DNA of 64,000 nucleotides from Candidatus Nitrosopumilus salarius BD31 (GTDB lineage: Archaea; Thermoproteota; Nitrososphaeria; Nitrososphaerales; Nitrosopumilaceae). Shown piece by piece: positions 27,175-35,268 of the stretch. The notes under the pieces are model-generated. The model was not told where the DNA came from. It saw only the letters and a list, made by a program, of their open reading frames with translations, and did not search any database. The translations under genes were made by a program, and so were the position numbers. The stretch is taken from NCBI RefSeq assembly GCF_000242875.2, contig NZ_AEXL02000023.1:1-64000 (forward strand), in the 5' to 3' direction. The number at the start of each line of letters is the position of its first letter. Within the stretch, counting starts at the first letter, position 1.

Positions 27175-28220
27175 TCTTCTTCCTCCACATCTTTCCTTAA
27201 TCGAACTAGATTTTGCAAGTCTTTTTTAGAAGTTTCAATTACTCCTAATCTTTCTAGTCGTTTTACTGCTCTCCACATTGTAGTTCTAGGTTGCAAGAAT
27301 TTTTTTCTAAGATCACTTTCTAAGACTTCTCCTCCATTTTCAGAAATAAATTTTATAATTTCTTTATCATCGTCTCGCATGTCAGGTCTTAAATTAAAAA
27401 TAGTTTCAATATCATTGGATACAGTATTTTTTTTAGGTTCAAAAATATTTTCAGTTTGTATTGCTGGTAAAGGTTTTGTTTGTTTTCGTTTAATCATTAT
27501 AATCACCACTACAACAGCTACTGCAATAGGAACTCCAATCAATGCAAATATGGAAAAATCGATAGATGATTGTCCTGGGTTGGTAGTAGGTGGGTTGGTA
27601 GTAGGTGGGTTGGTAGTAGGTGGGTTGGTAGAATCTAAAATATAATGGATTTCTGAATAACCTATGCCTAGTTCTAGTTTGGTTTGCTCATTAATTATAT
27701 CCATATTTGATGGAAGTGCATTCATTCCAACAATAATAGAATTTGTTGGCATCAATAATGAATAATCAGTTGGAGAATCGAGAGAGAAAGTCCAAACTCT
27801 TCCCTCTTTTGAAATTAAGTCATGAATATCGTAATCAATTGTTATAAAAGAAGAACCAAAAGTATCAACAGTTGCTTTGTTACCAATTATTTCACTAGAC
27901 AATAAAAAGCCATTTTCACCAACTGCCACAAAGTTATCAATAGATGGACCAAATAGATCTACTTCAAAGTCAGGATCTAATGGATCTACATCTAACTTAG
28001 ATGAGATATGTGTAGAACCATCTGAATAAAGAGTAAGATCAAGAGTTCGAGTAGAGCTGAATGAGGTCTGAATGGGCATCGTAAATGCAACAACAATTAA
28101 GCTTGCAATTAGCAATGGAGTCTTAATCATTATTTCGAGGATACCCTCAGTCCTTACAAAAAGCATTCCATCTTCTCGAAGAATCTCTTTCCTATGAATT
28201 GGTACGATTTCTGGGTTCAT
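27171..28220 (-). CDS. Membrane-anchored winged-helix regulator with ectodomain
   Basis: 349 residues from an ATG 4 bases after the upstream stop; an internal ATG at 28130 just before the signal-like helix (LLIASLIVVAF) is an alternative start. The ectodomain is beta-rich (about residues 55-200), followed by NPPTT repeats, a membrane helix (FALIGVPIAVAVVVVIIMI) and a cytoplasmic C-terminal winged helix-turn-helix (DDKEIIKFISENGGEVLESDLRKKF, then TTMWRAVKRLERLGVIE). This is a one-component transmembrane regulator layout. Its neighbours are a small winged-helix protein upstream and a coiled-coil exported protein downstream. Confidence 0.78.
   Translation of the reverse strand: MNPEIVPIHRKEILREDGMLFVRTEGILEIMIKTPLLIASLIVVAFTMPIQTSFSSTRTLDLTLYSDGSTHISSKLDVDPLDPDFEVDLFGPSIDNFVAVGENGFLLSSEIIGNKATVDTFGSSFITIDYDIHDLISKEGRVWTFSLDSPTDYSLLMPTNSIIVGMNALPSNMDIINEQTKLELGIGYSEIHYILDSTNPPTTNPPTTNPPTTNPGQSSIDFSIFALIGVPIAVAVVVVIIMIKRKQTKPLPAIQTENIFEPKKNTVSNDIETIFNLRPDMRDDDKEIIKFISENGGEVLESDLRKKFLQPRTTMWRAVKRLERLGVIETSKKDLQNLVRLRKDVEEEE
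27577..27631 (-). repeat. 15-bp tandem repeat encoding NPPTT units
   Basis: Three full and one partial copy of gggttggtagtaggt. On the minus strand they code for a Pro/Thr linker between the ectodomain and the membrane helix. Copy number may vary between strains. Confidence 0.9.
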
Positions 28221-28224
28221 TGGC

Positions 28225-28512
28225 TCAATACCTTAGATTCATGCTTTCTACGAGTCCCTGAAATCTCTTAAATTCCTGGAAAAACTGAAGTCCTTTTTCA
28301 GTAATCAAAAAGACTCTATTCCTGTCATTTTTGACGGATTCGACTAAGCCTGCTTCTACCAGTTTCTCACATTTGTCTAGTACTGCGTAGTGAGATAGGT
28401 TGGCTTTGCGAGAGATTGCAGATACAATGACTCCACCACGACCGCCATCAGCGGTAACGTCTAAGATATCACCCATTATGCCCATTTCGGACCTGTATTG
28501 TTGTTTTGACAT
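28225..28512 (-). CDS. Winged-helix transcriptional regulator
   Basis: 95 residues. After SEMGIMGDILDVTADG comes a helix-turn-helix (IVSAISRKANLSHYAVLDKCEKLVEAGLVE) and a wing with NDRNRVFLITEKGLQFFQEF, the pattern of the small archaeal winged-helix regulators (PF14947-like). It probably binds DNA as a dimer. The gene lies immediately before the membrane-anchored regulator and may be autoregulated: tandem AAAGCGGAAC boxes lie 48-70 bases upstream of its start. Confidence 0.85.
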   Translation of the reverse strand: MSKQQYRSEMGIMGDILDVTADGGRGGVIVSAISRKANLSHYAVLDKCEKLVEAGLVESVKNDRNRVFLITEKGLQFFQEFKRFQGLVESMNLRY

Positions 28513-28559
28513 GCTATAGTATAGAACTACTTAGTTAATGAGGAACATTTTGAAACCTC

Positions 28560-28584
28560 AAAGCGGAACACAAAGCGGAACGGC
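28560..28584. promoter_or_regulatory. Tandem GCGGAAC boxes upstream of the winged-helix gene
   Basis: Two direct copies of aaagcggaac (28560-28569 and 28572-28581) are spaced 12 bases apart, close to one helical turn. The second extends into GGAACGGC, whose exact reverse complement GCCGTTCC recurs at 28792-28799, 28 bases before the ATG of the divergent exported-protein gene. A shared operator for both genes is plausible. Confidence 0.4.
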
Positions 28585-28827
28585 CATTCCAGCTAAAAAA
28601 ATAATCAATTTTTTAGAAAATTGGTGCGCGGAAGAAAACTCAAACAAAATTCATGCCTAAAAAACCAATAGAAAAAACAAGATTTTATGGAGAAATTCTA
28701 TTTTTAGAGATTTTTTCAAAAATAGATGAATTTTTGGGTAAATTAAGTAATTTTCAAGAAATTTTGCTTATAAAGAACAGGATGTTTCCTTGCCGTTCCT
28801 AATTTATTATTTATACAAACTAATGAT
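28585..28827. other. Intergenic remainder between divergent genes
   Basis: AT-rich. A 49-codon plus-strand ORF (28653-28802, MPKKPIEKTRFYGEI...) is present, but it runs through the putative operator copy and the promoter region of the next gene, so I do not call it as a gene. Confidence 0.4.
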
Positions 28828-29508
28828 ATGATAAAATTTCAAAAGCGAACTATTCTTGGGATTATTATTTTATTCATATTAGGTGCTTCACCGTTATCTG
28901 TAACATACTCATTTGGGGAAGATTATCAAGTAGAAAATGCAAAAGATATTCAAAATCCTGAAAAAACCCTCAAAAAAGGGAGACTTTCAGTAATTCTTAC
29001 TGAAAAAATAGTCAATGGAAGGCTGGAAGTCCAACATTATACTGTGCCAGAAGAGATAACAGAAGACGACAAACAGAGAATGCCATCATTTGAAGGGGAA
29101 ACCTCAGGCTGGGCATACGTAAATTATAATGCATATCATGCAGGAATAACTCTCTTTGATGGAAAAGCAACAAAGGTAGGAGAAAATACGTGGCAAAGCT
29201 CTACAAATGATATGCTAAAGATTGAAAATGATGAATTTGAGCCAAAAATTAGTGAGAAAAATGACAATTCTGATCAAGTAATGAATGGTTCAGCCTTAGA
29301 AGAGATACTTAGCTATAAAGTAATATTTTCTGGAAAATTTACAGAGACGGAATATGAGAATGTATTGATTAATTCATTTATTAAATCTGGATTAAATTCT
29401 GAGACAAGTCAAAATATCAAACTCTTGCAAATAGGAGAAATGACCAATAATTCAGAAAAATTAATTGTCTCCTACCAAGATTTTAGAAATTCGATATTGA
29501 TAAGTTAG
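28828..29508 (+). CDS. Exported protein of unknown function
   Basis: 226 residues. A signal peptide (TILGIIILFILGASPLSVTYS) is followed by a mature part with LSVILTEKIVNGRLEV and SGWAYVNYNAYHAG blocks, no cysteines, and no second membrane helix. The family is not recognised. It shares the GGAACGG motif with the divergent winged-helix gene in its promoter region, so it may be that regulator's target. Confidence 0.65.
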   Translation: MIKFQKRTILGIIILFILGASPLSVTYSFGEDYQVENAKDIQNPEKTLKKGRLSVILTEKIVNGRLEVQHYTVPEEITEDDKQRMPSFEGETSGWAYVNYNAYHAGITLFDGKATKVGENTWQSSTNDMLKIENDEFEPKISEKNDNSDQVMNGSALEEILSYKVIFSGKFTETEYENVLINSFIKSGLNSETSQNIKLLQIGEMTNNSEKLIVSYQDFRNSILIS

Positions 29509-29604
29509 TATCATTTTTTCTTGAATTGAATAAAAATCATTCACAAGGTCAGCTTTGAGATTCATAATAACTTTTTATTCCCTTTTTAAAAAGAAAATCA
29601 TAAA

Positions 29605-30069
29605 ATGTTTGACAAATTCAAAAATGAGGGTGGAGAAATGGTAGAAGAAAAATCTCAAGAAAGTGAAAATATTGATTCTAGTTTTACAGATGAGTCATCA
29701 AGTGAAATCGGTATAAGTGAATTAATGGGAAAACGTGCAAAATTAGAAGAAGCAATTGATTATGTCGGTTTGATGATAAAGAATCTCAAAGATAAAAGAA
29801 CTCTGCTTGAAAAAGATATTGAAGAAGAATCAGTTGATATTAAAAATCTCAAAGAAAAATTACAAAAAGTTAGTGAATACATAGATGAAGAAAATAGAGG
29901 AATAAAGGAACTTACAAGAAAGAGACAGCAGGTAGAAAATGAAGCTGATGAGGTAGGTTCAATCATCAATACTTTACGAGATAAACTTGTAGGAGTTGAT
30001 AAAGTAATTGATGACGAAGGAAATAGAGTCAAGAAAATCAAAGAATCCAGAGATTCTATTGATGGTTAA
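29605..30069 (+). CDS. Coiled-coil protein next to the second CdvB
   Basis: 154 residues. An acidic Ser/Glu-rich N-terminus is followed by uninterrupted heptad-pattern helix from about residue 42 (KRAKLEEAIDYVGLMIKNLK) to the end, repeating DKRTLLEKDIEEE-like segments about every 35 residues. There is no signal peptide and no membrane helix, so it is cytoplasmic. A TATA-like sequence lies just upstream of the ATG. It converges on cdvB2, with 12 bases between stops. A cytoskeletal or ESCRT-partner role is possible but unproven. Confidence 0.65.
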   Translation: MFDKFKNEGGEMVEEKSQESENIDSSFTDESSSEIGISELMGKRAKLEEAIDYVGLMIKNLKDKRTLLEKDIEEESVDIKNLKEKLQKVSEYIDEENRGIKELTRKRQQVENEADEVGSIINTLRDKLVGVDKVIDDEGNRVKKIKESRDSIDG

Positions 30070-30081
30070 AAGATTCTGAGG

Positions 30082-30723
30082 TTATAGAAATCTAGTACTA
30101 GTTGCTTGATGACTATTTGTAGGAACTGATGGGAACATCTGACCTGCCGAACTTTCTGCTACAGCAGCAGCTTCCTTTAGTATACTTTCAGATTCTGAAT
30201 TAGTACTAGGATCTAGTCCAAATGCTGAATCCCCAGAGAAACTTTCAGTCATAAAGCCTCCAAGCATTTCTGCCATTTGTCCAATTTCTTGTTCAGCTCC
30301 TGGCATTATTTTTCCAAGAGATGATTTTAGATTCTTCATCAAACCCATTGTAGGCATAATTGCTACAACCGTGTCTCCAAGATCACTACATGTAGTTAAT
30401 CGTAATTCAATTTGTTCTAATGCTATTCTAGCATTACTCAAAATTTTTGTAACTTTTCTTACTTCAGCTAATTCATTTCCAAGAACTTTAGAGGTTTGAA
30501 TATCATGTTTTTGTGTAGCATCAACAATTCTTTGGAAGAGTTTAGCATCACGCTCTTGTAAGTTTGTAAGCATTGAATCTAGTTTTTTAATTTGTAATTG
30601 TAATTTTTTAATTCCTTCTTGAACCCTTGGTTTTAAAGCTCCTTTTGGTTTGATTGTGTCATTAATTTTTTCAGTAATGGTAGGCTTTGGTTGCTTGGAC
30701 CAGTTTTCAGATAGATTTGGCAA
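30082..30723 (-). CDS. CdvB paralogue 2, ESCRT-III-like
   Basis: 213 residues, TTG start. It aligns with the first CdvB over its whole length: IKPKGALKPRVQ, KKLQLQIKKLDSMLTNLQERDAKLFQRI-type helices, and the FPSVP-containing tail (EAAAVAESSAGQMFPSVP). Thaumarchaea usually carry more than one CdvB, and they are thought to form mixed division-site polymers; the two copies here differ mainly in the linker near residues 145-180. The convergent neighbour is a coiled-coil gene. Confidence 0.88.
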   Translation of the reverse strand: MPNLSENWSKQPKPTITEKINDTIKPKGALKPRVQEGIKKLQLQIKKLDSMLTNLQERDAKLFQRIVDATQKHDIQTSKVLGNELAEVRKVTKILSNARIALEQIELRLTTCSDLGDTVVAIMPTMGLMKNLKSSLGKIMPGAEQEIGQMAEMLGGFMTESFSGDSAFGLDPSTNSESESILKEAAAVAESSAGQMFPSVPTNSHQATSTRFL

Positions 30724-30956
30724 TGTGTAGGATTTTAGAATAGATACTTAATTTCGGGTGTGAAAAATGGTTAACAGTACATGAAATTTAACTAACAAAA
30801 ATTAACCTTTGGAGTTAGGCTCATATCAAAGAAAAATTTTCCAATATAGAATTTGTAACATTATTTAATCATAATTCTGCATATAACAGACATTTTTGTT
30901 ATTCTAGTGATAATACAATTCAAAAAATCTATTTAGTGATTTTTGGGCATTAATTT

Positions 30957-31511
30957 ATGAATGAAATTTTTGGCTTTGATTTACCTGATAAATCTAAAGA
31001 ACTCACTGATAAAGAATATGTTGATCTGGTAAATAGAATTAGGGGTAATTTCTTGAGTTATGTTTCAGTTTTAGATACAACATTAACAATGATAATATCA
31101 GATTTATTTTTACGAGATAAAAATGATTTTTCGCTATGGGTAAAAACAGTATTTGATGAAGATAGAACTGCATCATTTGGTACTAAGATAGTTTGGTTAG
31201 CAAGAATAATGAAAAATCATTCAGTTTTTAAAAATGAAATCAATGAATCTGATAGAATAAAAATTCAACAAAAACTAAACGAGATTAGAGAAATAAGAAA
31301 TGATTTTGCACATAATTTTGCTCATAATAAAAAAATCAATAAAGAGAATGTAAAAAATAGAATTATTCAATTGTATGATTTTGAAGATGGAATAACTACA
31401 TCAAAAAATTTTAGAATGGATGAAATAATGAGTTTGATTAATAATCCTTGGATTGTAACAGAGTTAGAAAAAATACAGATATTGACAAAAAAGATCAGAG
31501 AGAAACAATAG
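30957..31511 (+). CDS. HEPN-like helical protein
   Basis: 184 residues, all alpha-helical in appearance. The segment KLNEIREIRNDFAHNFAHNKK (start near residue 106) contains R114-NDFA-H119, the R-x4-H signature of HEPN domains, which are often RNases or RNA-binding in toxin-antitoxin and defence systems. No signal peptide. No antitoxin of the MNT nucleotidyltransferase type is adjacent. An exported small protein and a structured RNA candidate follow. An alternative is a non-catalytic DUF4145-like protein; I cannot separate these by eye. Confidence 0.6.
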   Translation: MNEIFGFDLPDKSKELTDKEYVDLVNRIRGNFLSYVSVLDTTLTMIISDLFLRDKNDFSLWVKTVFDEDRTASFGTKIVWLARIMKNHSVFKNEINESDRIKIQQKLNEIREIRNDFAHNFAHNKKINKENVKNRIIQLYDFEDGITTSKNFRMDEIMSLINNPWIVTELEKIQILTKKIREKQ

Positions 31512-31563
31512 TTTTAGATTAAAATAGAATTTATTTTTATAATGGAATCAACAACTTGTTTTA

Positions 31564-32004
31564 ATGAATAAAAAAATTATTCTAATTCCCATATTTGTTG
31601 TAATTATAGTTTTGATACTAAATTTTTCATTAGAACCTATTGATGAGAAAAATGTAACGGTATTTCATATTACACTTGCAGATCCTAATCTATACTCAAA
31701 TGGAGTTTTTACAGATTCGTTTGTTATTGATAAGGGAGAATATTTGTTTAGGTTTGTACCCAATGGTAGCAGTCCAGATATTTTATCAATAAAACTATCT
31801 GGTGAAAAATTTAATTTTTCTCAAGATTTTAATCTCAAAGGAATTCCTCACCAGAGTGGTATTTCAGAATATTTTACATGGGAGTATGAGGGAGAAAAAA
31901 CTATCATTATTTCTGAGATACAAGAAGTATCAATTACTATCAATCCAAATGGAAAAGTAATGGGTTCTGTGTCTGTAGATATTTTAGAAAACAAGGAGGC
32001 GTAA
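31564..32004 (+). CDS. Membrane-anchored beta-rich exported protein
   Basis: 146 residues: an N-terminal membrane helix (IILIPIFVVIIVLILNFSL) followed by a short beta-rich domain (TVFHITLADPNLYSNG, EYLFRFVPNG, TIIISEIQEVSITINPNG). No cysteines. The stop codon lies at the very 5-prime edge of the structured RNA element at 31999-32092, so RNA structure overlaps the end of the coding region. Function unknown. Confidence 0.62.
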   Translation: MNKKIILIPIFVVIIVLILNFSLEPIDEKNVTVFHITLADPNLYSNGVFTDSFVIDKGEYLFRFVPNGSSPDILSIKLSGEKFNFSQDFNLKGIPHQSGISEYFTWEYEGEKTIIISEIQEVSITINPNGKVMGSVSVDILENKEA

Positions 32005-32092
32005 ACCCCTTCACTGCAGAACAATGAGAGATTTCCTCTCTTTTTCAGTTCGTTAAACGACTGATTGCCTTTTTAGTTCTGCGGGGCTACGC
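31999..32092 (+). ncRNA. Strongly folded RNA candidate, three-way junction
   Basis: About 94 bases with a nested long-range stem: GCGTA (31999-32003) with TACGC (32088-32092), CCCC (32006-32009) with GGGG (32083-32086), and GCAGAAC (32016-32022) with GTTCTGC (32076-32082). Inside are two hairpins: GAGAG/CTCTC (32026-32040) and CAGTTCG.../CGACTG (32046-32063). A T5 run follows at 32094-32098 on the plus strand, as expected for archaeal termination. By my count it is about 46% GC, far above the neighbourhood. It is not a tRNA, SRP or RNase P RNA that I recognise. The orientation is a guess from the T run. Confidence 0.55.
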
Positions 32093-32260
32093 ATTTTTAG
32101 TCGATAAGAATTGTATCCTTCGACATTAATTATAATATGAACTTTAACTATTTAAGATTTAACATTAAATTTTATAATTATATATTAGATTTTATGTAAA
32201 ATTTTATGCCTATTAATTATCTAATGGATCTATAAATTACGAATTTCAATCAGAAAGCTA

Positions 32261-33003
32261 TTGAAACTATCAGGAAAAGTTGCACTAGTTACTGGTGGAA
32301 GTCGTGGAATTGGATTTGCCACTGCTAAGATTTTGTCAGAAAATGGAGCCATTGTAATTATCACATCAAAAAATCAAGAAAGATTAGAAAAATCTACGTT
32401 AGAAATTCCAAATACAATTGGAATTGCAGCCGACATTAGAAATACAAATGATGTGAAAAATGTTATGAAAGAAATAATTGAAAAATTTGGTAAATTAGAT
32501 ATTCTAGTAAATAATGCTGGAATTTTTCCAAAAATAAAAAATTACATGAAATTAATGAAGATGAATGGAATGAAGTTTTAGATGTAAATCTTACAGGACA
32601 GTTTAGATTTACTAAGGAGGCAATCCCTTATTTACAAAAAACATCTGGTTCAATAATCAATATTTCATCAGATGCAGGATTAAAGGCATATCAAGGATTT
32701 AATGCTGATGCATATTCTGCTTCAAAAGCTGCATTGATTTTACTAACAAAATGCTGGGCATTAGAATATGCCAAAGATAAGATCAGGGTTAACTGTATTT
32801 GTCCAGGAGTAGTAGATACGGATATGACAGAACCATTTTTGAAAACTCAAAAAGATAAAGAATTCATGGATAATGAACATCCAATAGGAAGAATTGGTCA
32901 ACCACAAGAAATAGGAAAAGCTGTACTATATTTTGCATCAGATGATGCAGCTTGGACTACAGGTGCAGTACTTGCAGTAGATGGGGGAGAATCAATAAAA
33001 TGA
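32261..33003 (+). CDS. Short-chain dehydrogenase/reductase (FabG-like), frameshifted
   Basis: TTG start, MKLSGKVALVTGGSRGIGFATA. The first frame ends at 32581 and the second, with INEDEWNEVLDVNLTGQFRFTKEAI, INISSDAG and YSASKAALILLTK (the YxxxK pair), continues to 33003. The break is at the 6-base A tract 32536-32541. One extra A gives 247 residues, a normal SDR length, with the GIGRIGQPQEIG and AVDGG termini typical of FabG-type enzymes. Substrate unknown. It is followed by two small genes on the same strand. Confidence 0.82.
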
Positions 33004-33043
33004 ATTCACATGGATTTAATATAACTACGGAGTACAAAAAAAT

Positions 33044-33253
33044 ATGATGAAAGATAGAAAAGCAAAAGCAAAATTGATAATATTATTAGGAATTATTTGG
33101 GTATTAGTCACATTACCATTACCATGGATAGTAAATAATCCAGAGGTTTCACAATCACAATTTAATACTATATTGGGTATCATAGGAGTTATGTCAATTC
33201 CATTTATTGCTCTAGGTGTTGTGTGGACATTAAAACCAGAACTGACAACTTAG
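33044..33253 (+). CDS. Small two-helix membrane protein
   Basis: 69 residues with two membrane helices (IILLGIIWVLVTLPLPWIV and ILGIIGVMSIPFIALGVVWTL). It starts 40 bases after the SDR and is 10 bases before cysQ on the same strand, so it may be cotranscribed. No family recognised. The same small size and helix layout occur in the protein at 25936-26136. Confidence 0.6.
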   Translation: MMKDRKAKAKLIILLGIIWVLVTLPLPWIVNNPEVSQSQFNTILGIIGVMSIPFIALGVVWTLKPELTT

Positions 33254-33263
33254 GTAATTTTAA

Positions 33264-34079
33264 TTGAAAGATATACCAATTTCTAATAAAATTCCTGAAT
33301 TAGATCTTGCTATCCAAGCTGCAAATGAGGCTGGAAATGCAATTTTAGAAATTTATTTGGAAGATTATAAAACATCTACAAAAAATGACGATTCTCCAAT
33401 TACAGATGCAGACATAAAGAGTAATGATGTAATCAAAGCAATTCTCTCACAAACTGAACATATGATTTTGTCTGAAGAGGATAAAGATGATCTAAGTCGG
33501 TTATCAAAAGATACGATTTGGATTGTGGATCCGCTTGATGGAACTTCTGATTTTATTGATAAAACAGGAGAATTTACAGTTATGATTGCATTAATTAAAA
33601 ACAAAAAACCAATTCTTGGAGTAATTGCTTGGCCCACAGAAAATACAATGTTTGTTGCACAAAAAGGCAGTGGATCATTTAGATATTCCAATGATGAATG
33701 GAAAAAAATATCTGTAACTAAAGTATCGGAACTGGAAAAATGTAGAACTATTGGATCAAGACATCACTTGTCAGATAAAGAAAAAGCATTTATCAAAAAA
33801 TTAGGAATTAAAGAATTTACAAGTGTGGGTAGCTCATTAAAAGTTGGAAAGATTAGTTCTGGGGAAGCTGAAGCATACATTACCACCACAAATAAAATGA
33901 AAGAATGGGATTCAGCAGCATCTTATTCTATAATTTCAGAAGCTGGAGGAAAAATGACAGATATGTTGGGCAATGATATCACATATAATAACAAAGAGGT
34001 ACATCACCTAAATGGAATTTTAGTAACAAATGGATTAATTCACGATAAAATAGTTGAAGAATTTAAAAAATTAGAGTAG
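33264..34079 (+). CDS. cysQ: Inositol-phosphatase superfamily enzyme, CysQ-type PAP phosphatase
   Basis: 271 residues, TTG start. The FIG superfamily metal sites are present: DSPITDADIKSND, LSEEDKDD, IWIVDPLDGTSDF (the DPxDGT motif) and the C-terminal MKEWDSAASYSIISEAGG (WDxAA). These hydrolyse phosphate from 3-prime-phosphoadenosine 5-prime-phosphate or inositol phosphate. Its 3-prime end overlaps the end of the convergent APS kinase gene by 9 bases, which supports the sulfate role (clearing PAP). Other FIG substrates such as inositol monophosphate remain possible. Confidence 0.82.
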   Translation: MKDIPISNKIPELDLAIQAANEAGNAILEIYLEDYKTSTKNDDSPITDADIKSNDVIKAILSQTEHMILSEEDKDDLSRLSKDTIWIVDPLDGTSDFIDKTGEFTVMIALIKNKKPILGVIAWPTENTMFVAQKGSGSFRYSNDEWKKISVTKVSELEKCRTIGSRHHLSDKEKAFIKKLGIKEFTSVGSSLKVGKISSGEAEAYITTTNKMKEWDSAASYSIISEAGGKMTDMLGNDITYNNKEVHHLNGILVTNGLIHDKIVEEFKKLE

Positions 34080-34586
34080 GTTTCTTCCTTTAAGGAAGTC
34101 CTTTACTTTTTGTGCACAATTTGCAAGAGATTCATGTTCAGTGTCAATTATTAGATCAGCCTTTTCAGGAGCTTCGTAGGGATCATCAATTCCAGTAAAT
34201 CCTTTGATTTCTCCCTTTCTTGCCTTGGCATACATGCCTTTGACATCTCTTTCTTCACACTTTTCAAGTGAACATTTTACATAACATTCTGCAAATTGTT
34301 CACCTGCGTTGATAATTTCTCTTGCATTTTCTCTATTCTCAATGTATGGAGAAACAAGAGATACTGCACTTGGAACGCCATGCTTTAACAAAAGCTTAGC
34401 CAAATGAGCTACTTTTTTGTTGTGCTCATCACGTCCTGCTTTTGAAAAGTCTTTTGGTGAGAACCATTCTCTTAATTCATCACCATCAAGCATTGCCAAG
34501 TTTGGAATATCTTTTTGCAAATCTTTTACAATGGTAGTCTTTCCTGAACAAGGAAGACCAGTCATCCAAAGAATGAAAGGTTTCAT
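34071..34586 (-). CDS. cysC: Adenylylsulfate (APS) kinase
   Basis: About 171 residues from ATG MKPFILWMTGLPCSGKTT (a TTG two codons earlier is the alternative start). The P-loop is GLPCSGKTT, followed by LDGDELREWF, the DFSKAGRDEHNKKVA APS-binding helix, and the KGMYAKARKGEIKGFTGIDDPYE block. It makes PAPS from APS. The product may feed sulfotransferases or the cysH product. Convergent with cysQ. Confidence 0.93.
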   Translation of the reverse strand: MKPFILWMTGLPCSGKTTIVKDLQKDIPNLAMLDGDELREWFSPKDFSKAGRDEHNKKVAHLAKLLLKHGVPSAVSLVSPYIENRENAREIINAGEQFAECYVKCSLEKCEERDVKGMYAKARKGEIKGFTGIDDPYEAPEKADLIIDTEHESLANCAQKVKDFLKGRNLL

Positions 34587-34623
34587 GAACAAAAATATCT
34601 GAATAACCCATAAAGAGCTTACG

Positions 34624-35166
34624 TTAATTTCTTGCCCAAGATTGATTTTCTAAATAATCAATTTCTGCAATCAGTTCTTCGACTTTTTTGACTATGGCAA
34701 AAACTGATCTATATTGTTCATACATTTCAATCTCTTCTTCTTTTGACAAGACATTTGCTTCTGCATCATCAAAAAATTTGTTTTCTTTGTTAAGATGATC
34801 ATTTAGGAAAATAGCATATGTTCTCAAATATCTTGATACAGGTTCTTGTGCATCTTCTCCATTTTTCCATCTTTTTAGATGATGGGATATTTGTCGAGCG
34901 ATATTCCTTCCAAATTCATGCTCTATCATAAATTTTCGAATTTCTTCTTTTAGTGTATCATAACTTGCGACACATGGAAAGTAAGAATCTTCTTCTCTTG
35001 AGTGATGAATAGAGTCAACAAATTCTGAAATAACTATAGTAATTTTTGTTAGGTCCGAAAATGGAATTTTTGTTCCTTTGTATAATTCATCAGCACATTT
35101 TGAAACTATTTTTTCTAGTCGACGAACTTGATCATGATCTGCACGAAGTTGATTTGTAGCACTCAT
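34624..35166 (-). CDS. Hemerythrin-like (HHE) metal-binding protein
   Basis: About 180 residues from MSATNQLRADHD. A helical bundle with metal-ligand-like residues in the expected order: LRADHDQVRRL (His), SIHHSREEDSYF (His, Glu), MIEHEFGRN (His, Glu) and LNDHLNKENKFF (His, Glu), as in the di-iron HHE family. Members bind oxygen or act in redox or metal sensing. Exact substrate unknown. Divergent from the antiporter gene. Confidence 0.8.
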   Translation of the reverse strand: MSATNQLRADHDQVRRLEKIVSKCADELYKGTKIPFSDLTKITIVISEFVDSIHHSREEDSYFPCVASYDTLKEEIRKFMIEHEFGRNIARQISHHLKRWKNGEDAQEPVSRYLRTYAIFLNDHLNKENKFFDDAEANVLSKEEEIEMYEQYRSVFAIVKKVEELIAEIDYLENQSWARN

Positions 35167-35268
35167 AATACACTTGTTCAGCATATGTTATTTAAAATCA
35201 ATTATAGAGTTGAAATAATTAACTGAATACAATTAACTTTAGTTTAGATTGATTTACATCAGTCATTA

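Noticed and set aside
28653-28802. 49-codon plus-strand ORF MPKKPIEKTRFYGEI...
   Set aside because: It covers the promoter of the exported-protein gene and the inverted GCCGTTCC copy, lacks a good ribosome site and has no recognisable fold.
31999-32092. tRNA or known structural RNA
   Set aside because: No T-loop GTTCRANTC, no anticodon arm of the right size, and no SRP or RNase P signature could be found.
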